From Dactylonectria macrodidyma (lineage: Eukaryota > Ascomycota > Sordariomycetes > Hypocreales > Nectriaceae), in assembly GCA_020744425.1 (NCBI GenBank), contig JAGMUV010000016.1, forward strand, positions 1,513,249-1,577,248: a stretch of DNA of 64,000 nucleotides. Reading direction: 5' to 3'. Both the position numbers and the translations under genes were made by a program. Each line of letters begins with the position of its first letter. Within the stretch, counting starts at the first letter, position 1. Shown here piece after piece: positions 20,268-29,858 of the stretch. Below the pieces are notes generated by a model, which saw only the letters and a list, made by a program, of their open reading frames with translations, was not told the origin of the DNA and ran no database searches.

Positions 20268-23101
20268 TCAAATCGCCCCCTTTCCCAGCCAAAACTTGAG
20301 GCATATGAGCTTCTCGATTGTCAAATCTTTCAGACTGTGCCTCTGTGTTGATACTGCTAATTTGCAATGGCTGAACGTTCTCTCGCACTCACACGAAATA
20401 GCCGTAATTGACAGTATATCGAAGGCCATTTTTGCTAGCCTTGGCAACGAATCCTGGTGCTGCTGCCACCACTCTAACGGGTCCTTCACAGGTAACAACG
20501 GCCCCGAGAAGTAGGAGGTAAGCTCATCCTGTTGGATAACTCAGGTATCCTGCTGTTATAGCAATTGCTCTTTCGGGCGGGTGAGACGTCAAAACCGTGA
20601 TGGTTAACTTGGTGTTTTACTTGATGTCTAAAGAACAGAATCTAGGCTAGGTAATAGGGCCACGAAGTGGCCCTATATCTAGCAGGGAGGCACCTGCACG
20701 TGCCCTTACAGCTGTTACTAGCTGTGGTCTACACACGTGGGTGCCTACGATCCTGGCGCTAGCCCTGGCAGTGTTAGTGATATTCCAACACATCCTTCTG
20801 TGTTAAGTCCTCAGGCTTGTCGTAGAAGTCGTCATAGATGACATAACATGGCTGGGCCAGATCAACCGGCTGGTTATTTCGAAGGTCAAGCTTGTTGTAT
20901 TCGTCATCGAAGAACTTCGTGAAGGTGGAAAACACGTGTTGAGCATGTTCTTCATCAAGGTTCTTCTCAATCCATCGCTTCTTGAGGCCAGGGCGTAGGA
21001 TCATCGCTGCCCAGTAGGCAGGCGAGTGGTCGAGAGTAGCAATGTATTTCTCAATTTTAAAGATCGCTACTGAAAGACTGGCACGCAAAGCGTGAAGGCT
21101 CTTATCGTCAGAGAAAGTAGGATCTTCAGAATCGCCGGATTTGCCAGATTCGCCAGATTCGTACATAATAGTGGCTCGGATCGTGCCAGGTAACTTCATG
21201 GCGCAACCTCCGTATCGCTCCGGGAGTCGTCTTTTGCGCTGCGGTCGCTGCGATTGAGATTCCAGCGGCGTGGTCGGTCGCAGAGCCGGAACTTTGTCAC
21301 CGACGAATATAGAGCGGCCGGCATATTCAGGGCCGGTTACTTCTTGATTGACGAGCCCGTCGGCGTAGATCTTTTTCTTCTCGCGGAAGTGGTCGAGGAG
21401 ATAGTATAACGAAGGCGCTACTTCCGCGAAATGAGGCTCCCTGCTTTCGAATAGCTTCGTGAGCCGTTGACAAGGCGTGAGTATTTCAATCGCGATCGCG
21501 AGGAAAGACCAGTCGTCGTCATGCAATACGTATTCCGCAGGGAGGTGGCGTTTGGCGTCCCTCTCTTGAAGCGCCCTCCTCTGGAAAACCTCGATCGGAT
21601 CTTTTAACTTCATCGCTCTCTCTGCAGAGGCGAGGAAAGAGTTCCATCTCGTATCGTTATCCTGCTTTACCATCAACCCGCCAAGGTCGCGAAGGTTCCG
21701 GAGGACCTGGCAGAATTCAAGGAGCTACTCCTCCGTAAGCTTTCCGTAGGTAAGGTCGAGAAGCCGCTCCCTCCGCTGCGGAGATCTTCTGATCCAGCTC
21801 ATCAGGTTGTGTAACCTTTGAATTGCTGACGATTGACACCAGTCTTCAAGGAATTTGTTCTCTTTCTAGCAAATATTTATACTCCTCTGAGTGAGGATCA
21901 AGCTTCTTGAGCGCCTCCTTCTTCGAGCCTCCGAGGAATCCGGTTGCGACGAGGTTTATTTGGTGATTAACGCAGCGAATCCTGCGTTGAGCGCTAAGCT
22001 CTGCGATTTCGTCAGTGGCAGATTCTGCACCTGAAAGACCGCAAAAGAGCTCCGTAACTGCGCCGTCGCACGAGTCTGCGTTATCAGCAGTCAAGTAGCC
22101 GAGAGTCTCGGAGATCGCGAAATCTTCGATTACGCTCTGTAAAACTGGAACGAGATTCTCACCACCGTGACTGCCGAGCACGCGTTTGACGGCTAGGAAG
22201 CGAGATTGAAGCTGTTGCGAGGCGCTGACGAAGTGAACGGTGATACCGAGGAGCACGTATTGATTCGGGAAGGTCCAGAGATCGAAAGAGAGATGCTTCT
22301 TGTAAGGGGAGGCGGCGAGCTCTGTTTTCAGGAGCCCTTTCTGTGATTCAACCTCGGCGTTGAGCCATGATTTGACAGTATCTCCGCACAGACGTAGAAG
22401 CTCCTGAACAAGATCCTTATTTAACAAGCAGAGAAGCTGGCGAAAAAGGGGTGTTCGATTCCAGAGAAGGGAATATTCGCCTTCGATATCCAGTCTAACA
22501 GTGTATCTCGGAAAGTCTGCCCCGTCGATTTACTAACAACAGCCTTCCGCAGGCTCTCCTGTAGAGTCCTCTGACTCTTCTGTGGGAGCGGATTCGCTTC
22601 AGAATCAGTCGAATCGCTTCCCTCTACAGAAGAGGTACGAGAGCGAAGAAGTTTGTGATGCTGCCGCAAGTGGTCCAGCGGTCCAGAAGTCGTGCCTCTA
22701 GGCAGGGAAAAAATCGTTGTTATACCCTGCTCATCACAGAGATCACAGAGCCAGTATTCGCCACAGTTTCGGTGCTCGCGATCGAGCTTGACGAAGCGTG
22801 AGCCGTACGGTTCGATCGGGGACCTTTTCTTCCGTTTTTTATCCACCCACTCCGACCGAATATAGGGCTTGCTGTTAATTAGGATCTTCGGCATATCGCA
22901 TACTGCACTTGGGAGGTTTGCTTCGTCGACATCATCAAGTTGGTTCTTTACGCTGCGAGCTCGGCGAAGAACTGAAAAGGCGCCACCACCGGCGTGCGGA
23001 ATGTTTGTGAGAGAGCAGGAAGACTGACTGGCTGACTGACTAGGCGTCAGGCTCGATACCGACGACGAATCGTCGAAAAATGGATCGTTGGGGTTAGCCA
23101 T
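20268..23101 (-). pseudogene. hAT transposase, frameshifted and split by a solo LTR
   Basis: Read on the minus strand from the ATG at 23101 (MANPNDPFF): a Ser-rich leader, a BED-type zinc finger (YWLCDLCDEQGITTIFSL, then HLRQHH), and the helical IPFSGIEHPFFASF block. A new frame (22427-21846) carries the start of the catalytic core (HLSFDLWTFPNQYVLLGITV with first Asp; LTADNADSCDGAVTEL with second Asp; RIRCVNHQINLVATGFLG). Another frame (21676-20774) covers the insertion domain, and a last piece (20498-20268) is the C-terminal dimerisation block (DPLEWWQQHQDSLPRLAKMA, SCECERTFS). A 261-bp solo LTR separates the last two pieces and, when removed with one target copy, leaves a continuous frame. 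Gaps at 22430 and 21680-21845 are frameshifts. It differs clearly from the intact hAT at 46.5 kb. No outer repeats were identified. Confidence 0.85.
20530..20790. mobile_element. Solo LTR of a retrotransposon
   Basis: The 261-bp unit starts TGTTGGATAAC and ends GATATTCCAACA, so its termini are TGTTGGA...TCCAACA with the TG...CA ends of LTRs. A perfect 5-bp direct repeat CATCC lies on both sides (20525-20529 and 20791-20795). It contains a GGGCCACGAAGTGGCCC palindrome. No gag or pol is present, so it is the product of recombination between two LTRs. It sits inside the hAT transposase coding region. TGTTGGA ends are common in Copia-type elements, but the superfamily cannot be proved from an LTR alone. 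Confidence 0.85.
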
Positions 23102-23183
23102 CTTGACGATGTTGGCGATGGGCCCATGTGCAAAAATAAAATTTGAGTGGAAAAGTGGACTTTTGGGCCTTCGGAAGCACTTA

Positions 23184-24562
23184 CAGTTACATGCCAAAAG
23201 TCTGACCCCACCCACACCAAATGCATCATCCTGCATTATGACCACGTAACTTCACTTACACATTTCTCGGCCAAATGAAGTCCAATTTTAATAATAAATA
23301 CATCTTGTGAAAGCCCTGACTTCCCTGATCAATATTTTGTATACCATCCCCGGGCGTGGATGCAGGCTCGCAGCCTCTCTTCAAGTGAATTGATGCATGC
23401 CAAAATCTGCATCTGTGGAATTGCCCTCCACGCGTCTTCAATGCAGCGTATGAATTCTGCCCTGTCTGCCTCATTATTTTTAAGATTATGAAGATGAGTG
23501 AATTGCCTGCGAATCTGTCTCTTCAGAATGCTCCAAACGTTCTCAATGGGGCTTAAATCTGGGGAATGGGGTGGCCAGTCCATAAGCTCAATTCCATACT
23601 CTAGCAGCCATCTCATAGTCTTCTCTGACCAATGGATTGGTGCGTTATCTTGCTGAAAGACACGGGTGCCGTCATAGTGAGGAAGAAGTCCCTCTTCGAG
23701 TGTTTTAATGTAACTTTTTGAAGAAAACCCGTTCCTCCGGGCGTTCTCATCGCGCGTCATAAGGATAATCGGTGTACGGTCTGTCTTCCATATTGCTGCC
23801 CAGAACATCATAGAAATCGTGGGTTTTCCATGGTCTGCCTGATTCACCAGTTCCTTATTGTACTTTTCATGAGGCTTCCGGAAGGCGTAGGCGTTGGGGT
23901 TGCTGCTTTTATTCTGAATAGATACTTCATCGGAGTTTATGATCTGGACTAGTGAGCGGGTGGACAGGTGCTCTAACTTCAAAACACCATACCTCTTTCA
24001 AATCTTCAATATCTGCAAGCCAAGCTTCACAGCATGATATCCTCGTCTTTGCTTTATCCTTATCAAGTTTTGGCCTCTCAAGAGCTTTCCATTTGCGCTG
24101 GTAATGGAAGGAAACAGCGCGCTGGACTGTCTGACGTGACACCCGGCTGTGGACAAGGGCGTCCCATGAGATCAGACGGTCCTGGCGGATCAATCGTAAG
24201 ATATACCGCCCCCCCACTCTATTAAGCTTATAGGGCCGTCCACTTCTGGTTCGATTTTCCAGTGTGGTGGAAGTGTTGAACTTTTTGGCGATCCGAAGGA
24301 CGGCCCTGTGGTCAGTGTAAAACTGATCCCCGACGTACCTCGCCCACTTCCCCTGGTGTAGCATGTGAACCATCACAGCTTTTGCTTCCGGAGGAAATTC
24401 ATGGTTTCTTTGACGATTGGGACATATAATGTCGCCAAAACGACGTGGATTGGACATCTCAATTGAAAGTTGTGGTGTGTGGAAGAAGGAGGGGGTGTCA
24501 CGGCCGCGTCGCGGTTTTGACGCGGTCGCGTCGAGTGGGGTCAGACTTTTGGCATGTAACTG
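23184..24562 (-). mobile_element. Tc1-like DNA transposon, family B
   Basis: Perfect 28-bp inverted repeats start CAGTTACATGCCAAAAGTCT at both ends (right end reverse-complemented), flanked by TA at 23182-23183 and 24563-24564. The length of 1379 bp is typical of Tc1 elements. The perfect repeats suggest a fairly young copy, but the transposase has a frameshift. Its right TA is also the left target TA of the pogo-like element that starts at 24565. A second, truncated end of the same family lies at 59651. Confidence 0.93.
23329..24457 (-). pseudogene. Tc1-like transposase, DD34E, one frameshift
   Basis: Begins MSNPRRFGDII at 24457 with an HTH region (VGDQFYTDHRAVLRIAKKFN), a GRPYK hinge and a second HTH (ISWDALVHSRVSRQTVQRAV). 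The frame shifts between about 23950 and 23985, after DIEDLKEVWCFE. It then continues with the catalytic residues IINSDEVSIQ, VFQQDNAPIH and HSPDLSPIENVW, giving Asp-Asp-34-Glu, and ends WYTKY at 23329. Apart from the shift, all catalytic positions look intact. Function in the family: cut-and-paste transposition into TA. Confidence 0.9.
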
Positions 24563-25659
24563 TACCATGCAGTACGCCTCCACCGGCCATACCCCTCTAC
24601 CGGTCAGCAAAACAAAAATTTCCCCATACAAAATGCACTTTTTCAACCTCACGGGAGCAACTTAACAAAAATAGTAAAAATAAGTTTATTTCCAGAATTC
24701 AGATTAGAATTGAATAGATGTTAATATTTTCTCGGTCTTTTTACCTCACGGCCTGTGCGAGTGCGTACGACGGGTAACTCTTCCGCCTCCGAATTTGAAC
24801 TTTCATCCTCCTGCATCCCTCCCACCTCGATCACATCCTCAACAGCCCCCGTCCCTTCACTTGCTTGGATTAGCTCGGGAATAGTTTCATCAGTCACTAG
24901 AGCCTCGACCAATGTCATGAACTTCTTGTTGGGGTTGGGTATGGCCCTTCTCTTCTTGCCTCTAATTACTCAACCGACCAACTTCCTCCTCCAGACTGGC
25001 TATTCTTGTGCTCAGGGAGGCTATCTTTGACTCTTGGGCTTCAAACCCTTTCGATATCACAGAATACCGTCTTCAGGTTGAAGGGCTCTTGTATTTTCCC
25101 AGATCTCTGATATGACGGCTGGGTTTTGGCGTATTATCAGAGTCGAGTTGCTCGTCTCTGAGGCCCTCTGATGCAGGCGTAGTTTCCTTCTTGTCTGGCT
25201 GAATCTCTGGATGTATGAGAGCTTTCCGTCGTGAAATTGGCCAATTTCCAGTCACTCTCCAGCCTGAGAGTATGTTTTTCTTAGTCATACCCAGTTCCCA
25301 GGCTTTGGCATAAGCCTTAATGAAGTTGACCTTATCCACCGGCGCAGAATCAGTCAGGCTTGCCAATTTTTGGGGTTCCTTGCGATATGTAGCCTTGGAG
25401 GCATTGAAAATGCCATTATCCAGCGGTTGGAGGCCATGAGAGCAATGAGCCGGCAGGTAACAGCAATATACGTTGTTCAAAAAGCACGTAGCCATCCACT
25501 AATCCTGGATTTTGCGTCAGCGACAGTTATGATTTAGTCCAGGCAGGTACTCGCAGATACATGACTTCCAAGGCCATCTAATATAATAAGTCTGGCATCA
25601 GACTCATCTGCCGGTTGGGTTTGAGGTAGATAGACCTCTTTTAGCCACGCAACCGCGAT

Positions 25660-26346
25660 TAGTGATGCAATTTCTTGTACACGTACGTACGTACGTACTG
25701 TATTTTAGCCGCTGTACGTACGTACAACTTTATTGTACGTACAAATATGTACCATACAAATTTCCCCCTTCCTTTTTAGGTAATACTGGTAACTTAGTAG
25801 GCTTCTCACGGTCCTCGTCTTCTGCCATTCAAGCCTCAAACCTCTGTCTCCACCTCAGAGCCAACCCCCAATATATCACCCGTCGACTGTAATACACCCT
25901 CCCACTCAAAATCTCCACTGGTGGAGGCCATCACACCATCCATCCAGACCTTCTTGCCCTGCGCATTTACAAATAACTCGAGATATGAATCTTCGAGTTC
26001 TAGCCAGTCCTTCTCCTCAAGATCCGCCCAGCGCTTTTTCTGGGCGTACTTCTGATCCTTAAGGCGATCTAATACGCGGTCATTCATTTTTATGAATGCC
26101 TGCATATCAGCGTGCATGGGTGTAAGGCGATTCCGAGCTTTCGTTTGTAACAGAGAAACGGAGTTGGCAAGCGTATTCATGACCGGCGGAGTTTTTGTAC
26201 AGCCCCGTGTTTGTACAATGTGACCCACAAATTACCTTATTAGGAAAACATGGACCCTTGTCGTACGTACGTAGTACGTGTACGTACTTTTTCTTTTGTA
26301 CGGTACGTACGTACAAATGAGTTGTACGAAAAGTACAACATCACTA
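25660..26346 (-). mobile_element. Internally deleted hAT element with GTACGTAC repeats
   Basis: Termini are TAGTGATG and CATCACTA, flanked by a perfect 8-bp duplication ACCGCGAT (25652-25659 and 26347-26354), the hAT signature. Both ends are packed with the word GTACGTAC or ACGTAC (about 25678-25760 and 26264-26335). At 687 bp it is too short to be autonomous. It sits inside the pogo-like transposase gene; removing it and one duplication rejoins the host frame exactly (IAV to AWL). Confidence 0.93.
25836..26228 (-). pseudogene. C-terminal remnant of a hAT transposase
   Basis: About 100 codons inside the 687-bp element read LLQTKARNRLTPMHADMQAF followed by a highly charged helix (RLKDQKYAQKKRWADLEEKD) and an acidic end. 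KARNRL matches the position in hAT C-termini where the last helices of the dimerisation domain follow the CERVFS block. The catalytic core is deleted. The remainder may be kept only because it adjoins the 3' subterminal region. Whether a peptide is made is unknown. Confidence 0.6.
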
Positions 26347-27525
26347 ACCGCGATGTGGTTATCTGTCCAGCCGTTTTCAGAAGTGATATAATACCAGTCG
26401 GCTATCTCCTTGAACTCATCGATAAACCACTGCTGCTGAAGTTCTTTGCCCTTGAAAATAATCCCTGGTTTCAGAAGACGGCCATCTGCAGTCACGGCTT
26501 CGATAAAGCTAGTCCAAGCGCGTGACTGAGAGCCTTTGAGGAAGGCCCTCCTCTTGGGATCGCTACTGGCGATAACCAAGGAATCCAAGCCTAGATTCGG
26601 AATGGATCAGTGAGATTTATGACAAAAACGATAAAACCCACCAAATCCCGCCATGATACCGCCCTCGTCAACATTAACTGTGTTCTCAGGCTTGATCCAG
26701 CCATACTCGCTCTCCCGGATATCGAAGTACCAATTGACGGCCAGTGGGGTAAAAGAATTGAATCTTGAGGCCTCCTGGCGTTTCCCTATCTTCGTCTTTA
26801 TGGTCGGATGTCGTTTCATGAACCTGGCTATCCAGTGTGCACCGATCACCCTTTCCCGGCCTTGTTGTCTCAAGAGGGCAGCGACGGTGGCGCGAACTTG
26901 ACTGTGAGAAGGAGCATAGCCCAAGGCCACTTGTCGAAGTATCCAGGTAACTAACCTGAACTCTTGAGACTTGGATAACAGCTGAGCAGGATGGGTGACC
27001 TCGAACTTTGACGGTAGGCCTCTTAATCTGCCAGAAAGAGTGGTCTGAGGCATGCCATGCTTCTGAGCGGCCTGGTGCTGTGAGAGGTCATTATCTGTGA
27101 CATCCAGTATGGCTTCAATAACACCATTCTCTGTATAAGACGTTCGAGGCATTTTCAAGGAAATTATTGAAGGCTGGTGTGGATAAAAATTCGATGAAGC
27201 TTCGGGGACGCTGGGTGATGAAGAAGGCATTTGTAGAAATTTTACATTAGTGCCATGCGACCATACTGCTTATGTGATCAAAAAAGTAATGTGAGAATAT
27301 CAAACGCTATGAAACTCTTAATAAAACAGATATTGTTTCATGGCAATAACTTCAATTTTGGCCAAGCACTGTGCAAGTGAAATTGGACATTTTGTATGGG
27401 GAAATTTTTGTTTTGCTGACCGGTAGAGGGGTATGACCGGTGGAGGGGTACTGCATGCTATCTGATAAAACTTTGTTTGTCAATGTTAAGCATCGTGGTC
27501 GCGAGCTGCTCGACTAAATGCCTGT

Positions 27526-28387
27526 TCAATGTTCGTATGGCGGCGGATCCTCTCGCCAAATTTCCCATACGTTGAGACCCAGGTACGTCCGGCACATCTC
27601 CTCGAATCTTCTCTGGTTACCGAACGAGAAGGACTTTATATGGCCTTTTGCTCCGCTGTCGTTGCTTGATGATCGGATCAAATCCAAGCCAAATTGCAAA
27701 AACTTTCTCGTCCTCTCTAATGAGGACCCAGACGGTAGTGCATGAACATCCATGTGATTGCGTACACCGTCACCCGCTTGATTAGGTTCAAGACATATTC
27801 CATCAGCCCCGAAAGGCTTCTCCCAGAGCCGGCTCCATACCATATCGCTAGGTAGGATGACAAAAAAACGGTAGACCCATATGTCCTGACCATTGATTTG
27901 GAACCTAATGTCCACTCCACCCCAAATACCAACATACAGTCGACCGCAGGATCGGTACTGGGGCGGCAGAGAACGATCGATATGCTTCAAAACGTCCGCC
28001 TCAAAGGCCCATAGCTCCGTAAGGGTATCGGTGTAGTATTGGTAGAAGAGAATCCGGCCGTTCCATTGTGGGGCGCATCGGTGGCATCCACAATTTTCGC
28101 CTTTATTGCACGCCGAGCCCACTTCAGTGCCTTGCCTATGTGTGGCCCTGCCCAGGAAGCTCTGAGGGGCCTCAAGCCTGCCATGACCCTTCGTACGCTC
28201 GTGCTCCAGCAGTGGACAGCTTCTGCCGTAGAATGCGAACATGATCCGACAAATAACGACTAGACCGAGGGCTGTAAACCAAGACCCTGTGCAGAGCACT
28301 CAGAGAAGAAGCAAAGGCTTTGCGTCTTTGAGAGGCTAAACATGAGAGAGAGAAACCGTGTTCCTTGTCTAGTTGGAAACTCGCCAT
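27526..28387 (-). CDS. Hypothetical protein, probably two exons
   Basis: An open frame from about 28242 (Met before FAFYGRSCPLLEHERTKGHG) to the stop at 27526 encodes about 240 residues: a Cys/His-rich part (CNKGENCGCHRCAPQWNGRI), then a globular part with many aromatic residues (YVGIWGGVDIRFQINGQDIW, SDMVWSRLWEKPFG), ending EDPPPYEH. A separate ATG frame upstream (28387, MASFQLDKEHGFSLSCLA) overlaps in another phase and may be the true first exon, joined by a short intron that I could not place with confidence. No known domain was recognised. It is flanked by transposons on both sides. Confidence 0.45.
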
Positions 28388-28882
28388 CTAATGAGCGGAA
28401 AAGCAAGTCAAATAGAAAAGAAGTTACAGCCAGTGCTATGATGGGTCGGCAGGCCAGCCTTTTAAATAATCACTGGTGATACGTGAGTAAGGCATCGATG
28501 CTGACCAATCATCTCCCGATGGAATGGAACTCGTATTACGCCAGAGAACTCTTGAGCTGACCAATTGTGCGCGATGCTTCATCGGGTATTACCATGGTTG
28601 TGCGATGCGGCTGTGCCGGATACCATGATTCTGGCATAGCGTGAGGCGTAACATCAAGGGGTACCACCCCGAGAAAAATTACTGCTAACACACCAAAATC
28701 AACTTTAGTAAAGTGTATTTATTTCGCCCCACTGGACAGGGGGTAGAGTTGAATTTTGGAAATCACTGGCCAGGGGGTAAGGGTCCAGAGGTTGAACCTG
28801 AGATGAATTCTGGTAAGGGCACCCAAAAGCTCCTGCTTGATCCGGTCTTTCTTGGACTTGTTTATGCCGTCCTGTAGATGGC
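28388..28882. other. Intergenic between orphan gene and hAT fragment
   Basis: This stretch presumably includes the promoter of the minus-strand gene ending at 27526. No further gene was seen. The sequence near 28735 (CGCCCCACTGGACAGGGGG) looks faintly like a decayed Tc1-type end, but no partner was found. Confidence 0.35.
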
Positions 28883-29164
28883 TCATCGATTGTTGGCTCC
28901 ATAGTATTGGCTTGATAAATGAGAATCAAACTGCCAAACGAGCTGTGCAAAGAATGGATCCGTGAAGAAAGAAAAGGGAACGTCGGCATTGATTAGAAGT
29001 CCTAGGCTTAGTTCTCGGACAATCTTGGCCTTAGCTCGCGGGGCGGCGCTGTAGTGTAAGCGTGGTCGCTTGGCCCGGTCGGGGTCGTCGGTCGATAGGT
29101 CTGTATCGGCGCTTTGGCTGCTTTCGAAGATCTGGTGTGACCTGCACTTGTCGATGATGCTCAA
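28883..29164 (-). pseudogene. hAT transposase N-terminal fragment
   Basis: About 90 codons: DPDRAKRPRLHYSAAPRAKA, then IVRELSLGLLINADVPFSFF, DPFFAQLVWQFDSHLSSQ. This is the helical block between the BED finger and catalytic core of another hAT subgroup; compare the different versions at 13.7 kb and 22.5 kb. It is truncated at both sides and has no repeats. Confidence 0.6.
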
Positions 29165-29394
29165 GCTGATGATGCTTCACATGTGACGTACTAGGGATCC
29201 AGCGCGCTTGTGTAGCTCCATGAGACGCAGAAAAGTCTAGGACTTAAGGAAGACTTCTTGTGGGAGTCAGACGGTATGTTGCGCAGGCAAGGTGCGCTTC
29301 GTAAGGGGATGGGCCTCGTCGAGGGATATGAGTCGGGTGGAAAAGCGATATTGACACGCTTTTAGAAGCTGCGCGACTGGTGATATCCCGCTTT

Positions 29395-29590
29395 CCCGAT
29401 GGAGGATGGCGAGGGGAGTCGTCCTCCAGACGGGGAGTATCAATAGCCTTGTTCATTCTCCACAAGAGAAGTATAGTTCTTGACGGCTGGTCTTTGTGTG
29501 TGTAGCTTCACCGCAGTGGGGTTACACTAGGGTACCATACTTCAGTGCCATGAAGCAGGACCAGTTCAACGCAGGCCCTAACGGCACTTC
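29395..29590 (-). pseudogene. Tad-like LINE ORF2 fragment
   Basis: The plus-strand text around 29410-29435 (GAGGGGAGTCGTCCTCCAGA) and 29528-29575 (GGTACCATACTTC..., GTTCAACGCAGGC) corresponds base for base, with many differences, to 51850-52015 of the full LINE in this window, the connection between reverse transcriptase and RNase H. It is an old, diverged minus-strand remnant. Extent is approximate. Confidence 0.55.
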
Positions 29591-29858
29591 GCATAGCAGA
29601 GTATTAGCGCATCTTTTTCATCCTTCTGGCGGTAAAAATTGACTATCTTTGTATCATTAACTGTGAGTCACAGGATATCGCGGCTTGACTCCGCAGGGGC
29701 CCGGGGTCCCGGCGGAACTCGGGGATATAGGCTTTTGAGTTCGAACCTACAGTGGGGGTGCGAAAGTTACGACACATCCGGGGTCAACCCGGTGTCGCTA
29801 TACCTCCACAACAAGGTAGCTTCACTTTCAATTAATTCTAGTAAAATTAAATAACGTA

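Larger units (their letters stand above)
24721..27152 (-). pseudogene. Pogo/Fot1-like transposase interrupted by hAT insert
   Basis: From the ATG at 27152 (MPRTSYTENGVIEAILDVTD) come an HTH region, a CENP-B-like second HTH (VTWILRQVALGYAPSHSQVR), IGAHWIARFMKRHP, and NVDEGGIMAGFG (first Asp). A short intron-like gap near 26600-26660 follows, then SQSRAWTSFIEAVTADGRLL and NGWTDNHIAV. The hAT-type element splits the gene here; beyond it the frame resumes with AWLKEVYLPQT, LIILDGLGSH (second Asp), a decayed stretch with stops, YLPAHCSHGLQPLDNGIF (third Asp) and a basic tail. Thus DD(35)D-type residues are present, but frames are broken around 25500-25600 and in the tail. Without the insert it might have been close to functional. 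Confidence 0.88.
24565..27458 (-). mobile_element. Pogo/Fot1-like transposon carrying a hAT insertion
   Basis: Long inverted repeats of about 71 bp differ at only three positions. Left: CCATGCAGTACGCCTCCACC; right, reverse-complemented: GCATGCAGTACCCCTCCACC; both run on to CCCCATACAAAATG. TA lies at 24563-24564 and 27459-27460. After removal of the hAT-type insert (687 bp plus one 8-bp duplication) the element is about 2.2 kb. The transposase lies on the minus strand and is a better-preserved sister of the one at 13.9-16.1 kb. Confidence 0.88.

Noticed and set aside
25675..25760. Short repeated GTACGTAC units as a possible CRISPR-like or centromeric array
   Set aside because: There are no regular spacers. 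The same words occur at the other end of a 687-bp hAT-type element, so they are its subterminal repeats.
29680..29750. tRNA-like sequence (GAGTTCGAACC resembles a B box)
   Set aside because: No pairing T stem, acceptor stem or anticodon arm can be formed around it, and it runs straight into a transposon end.
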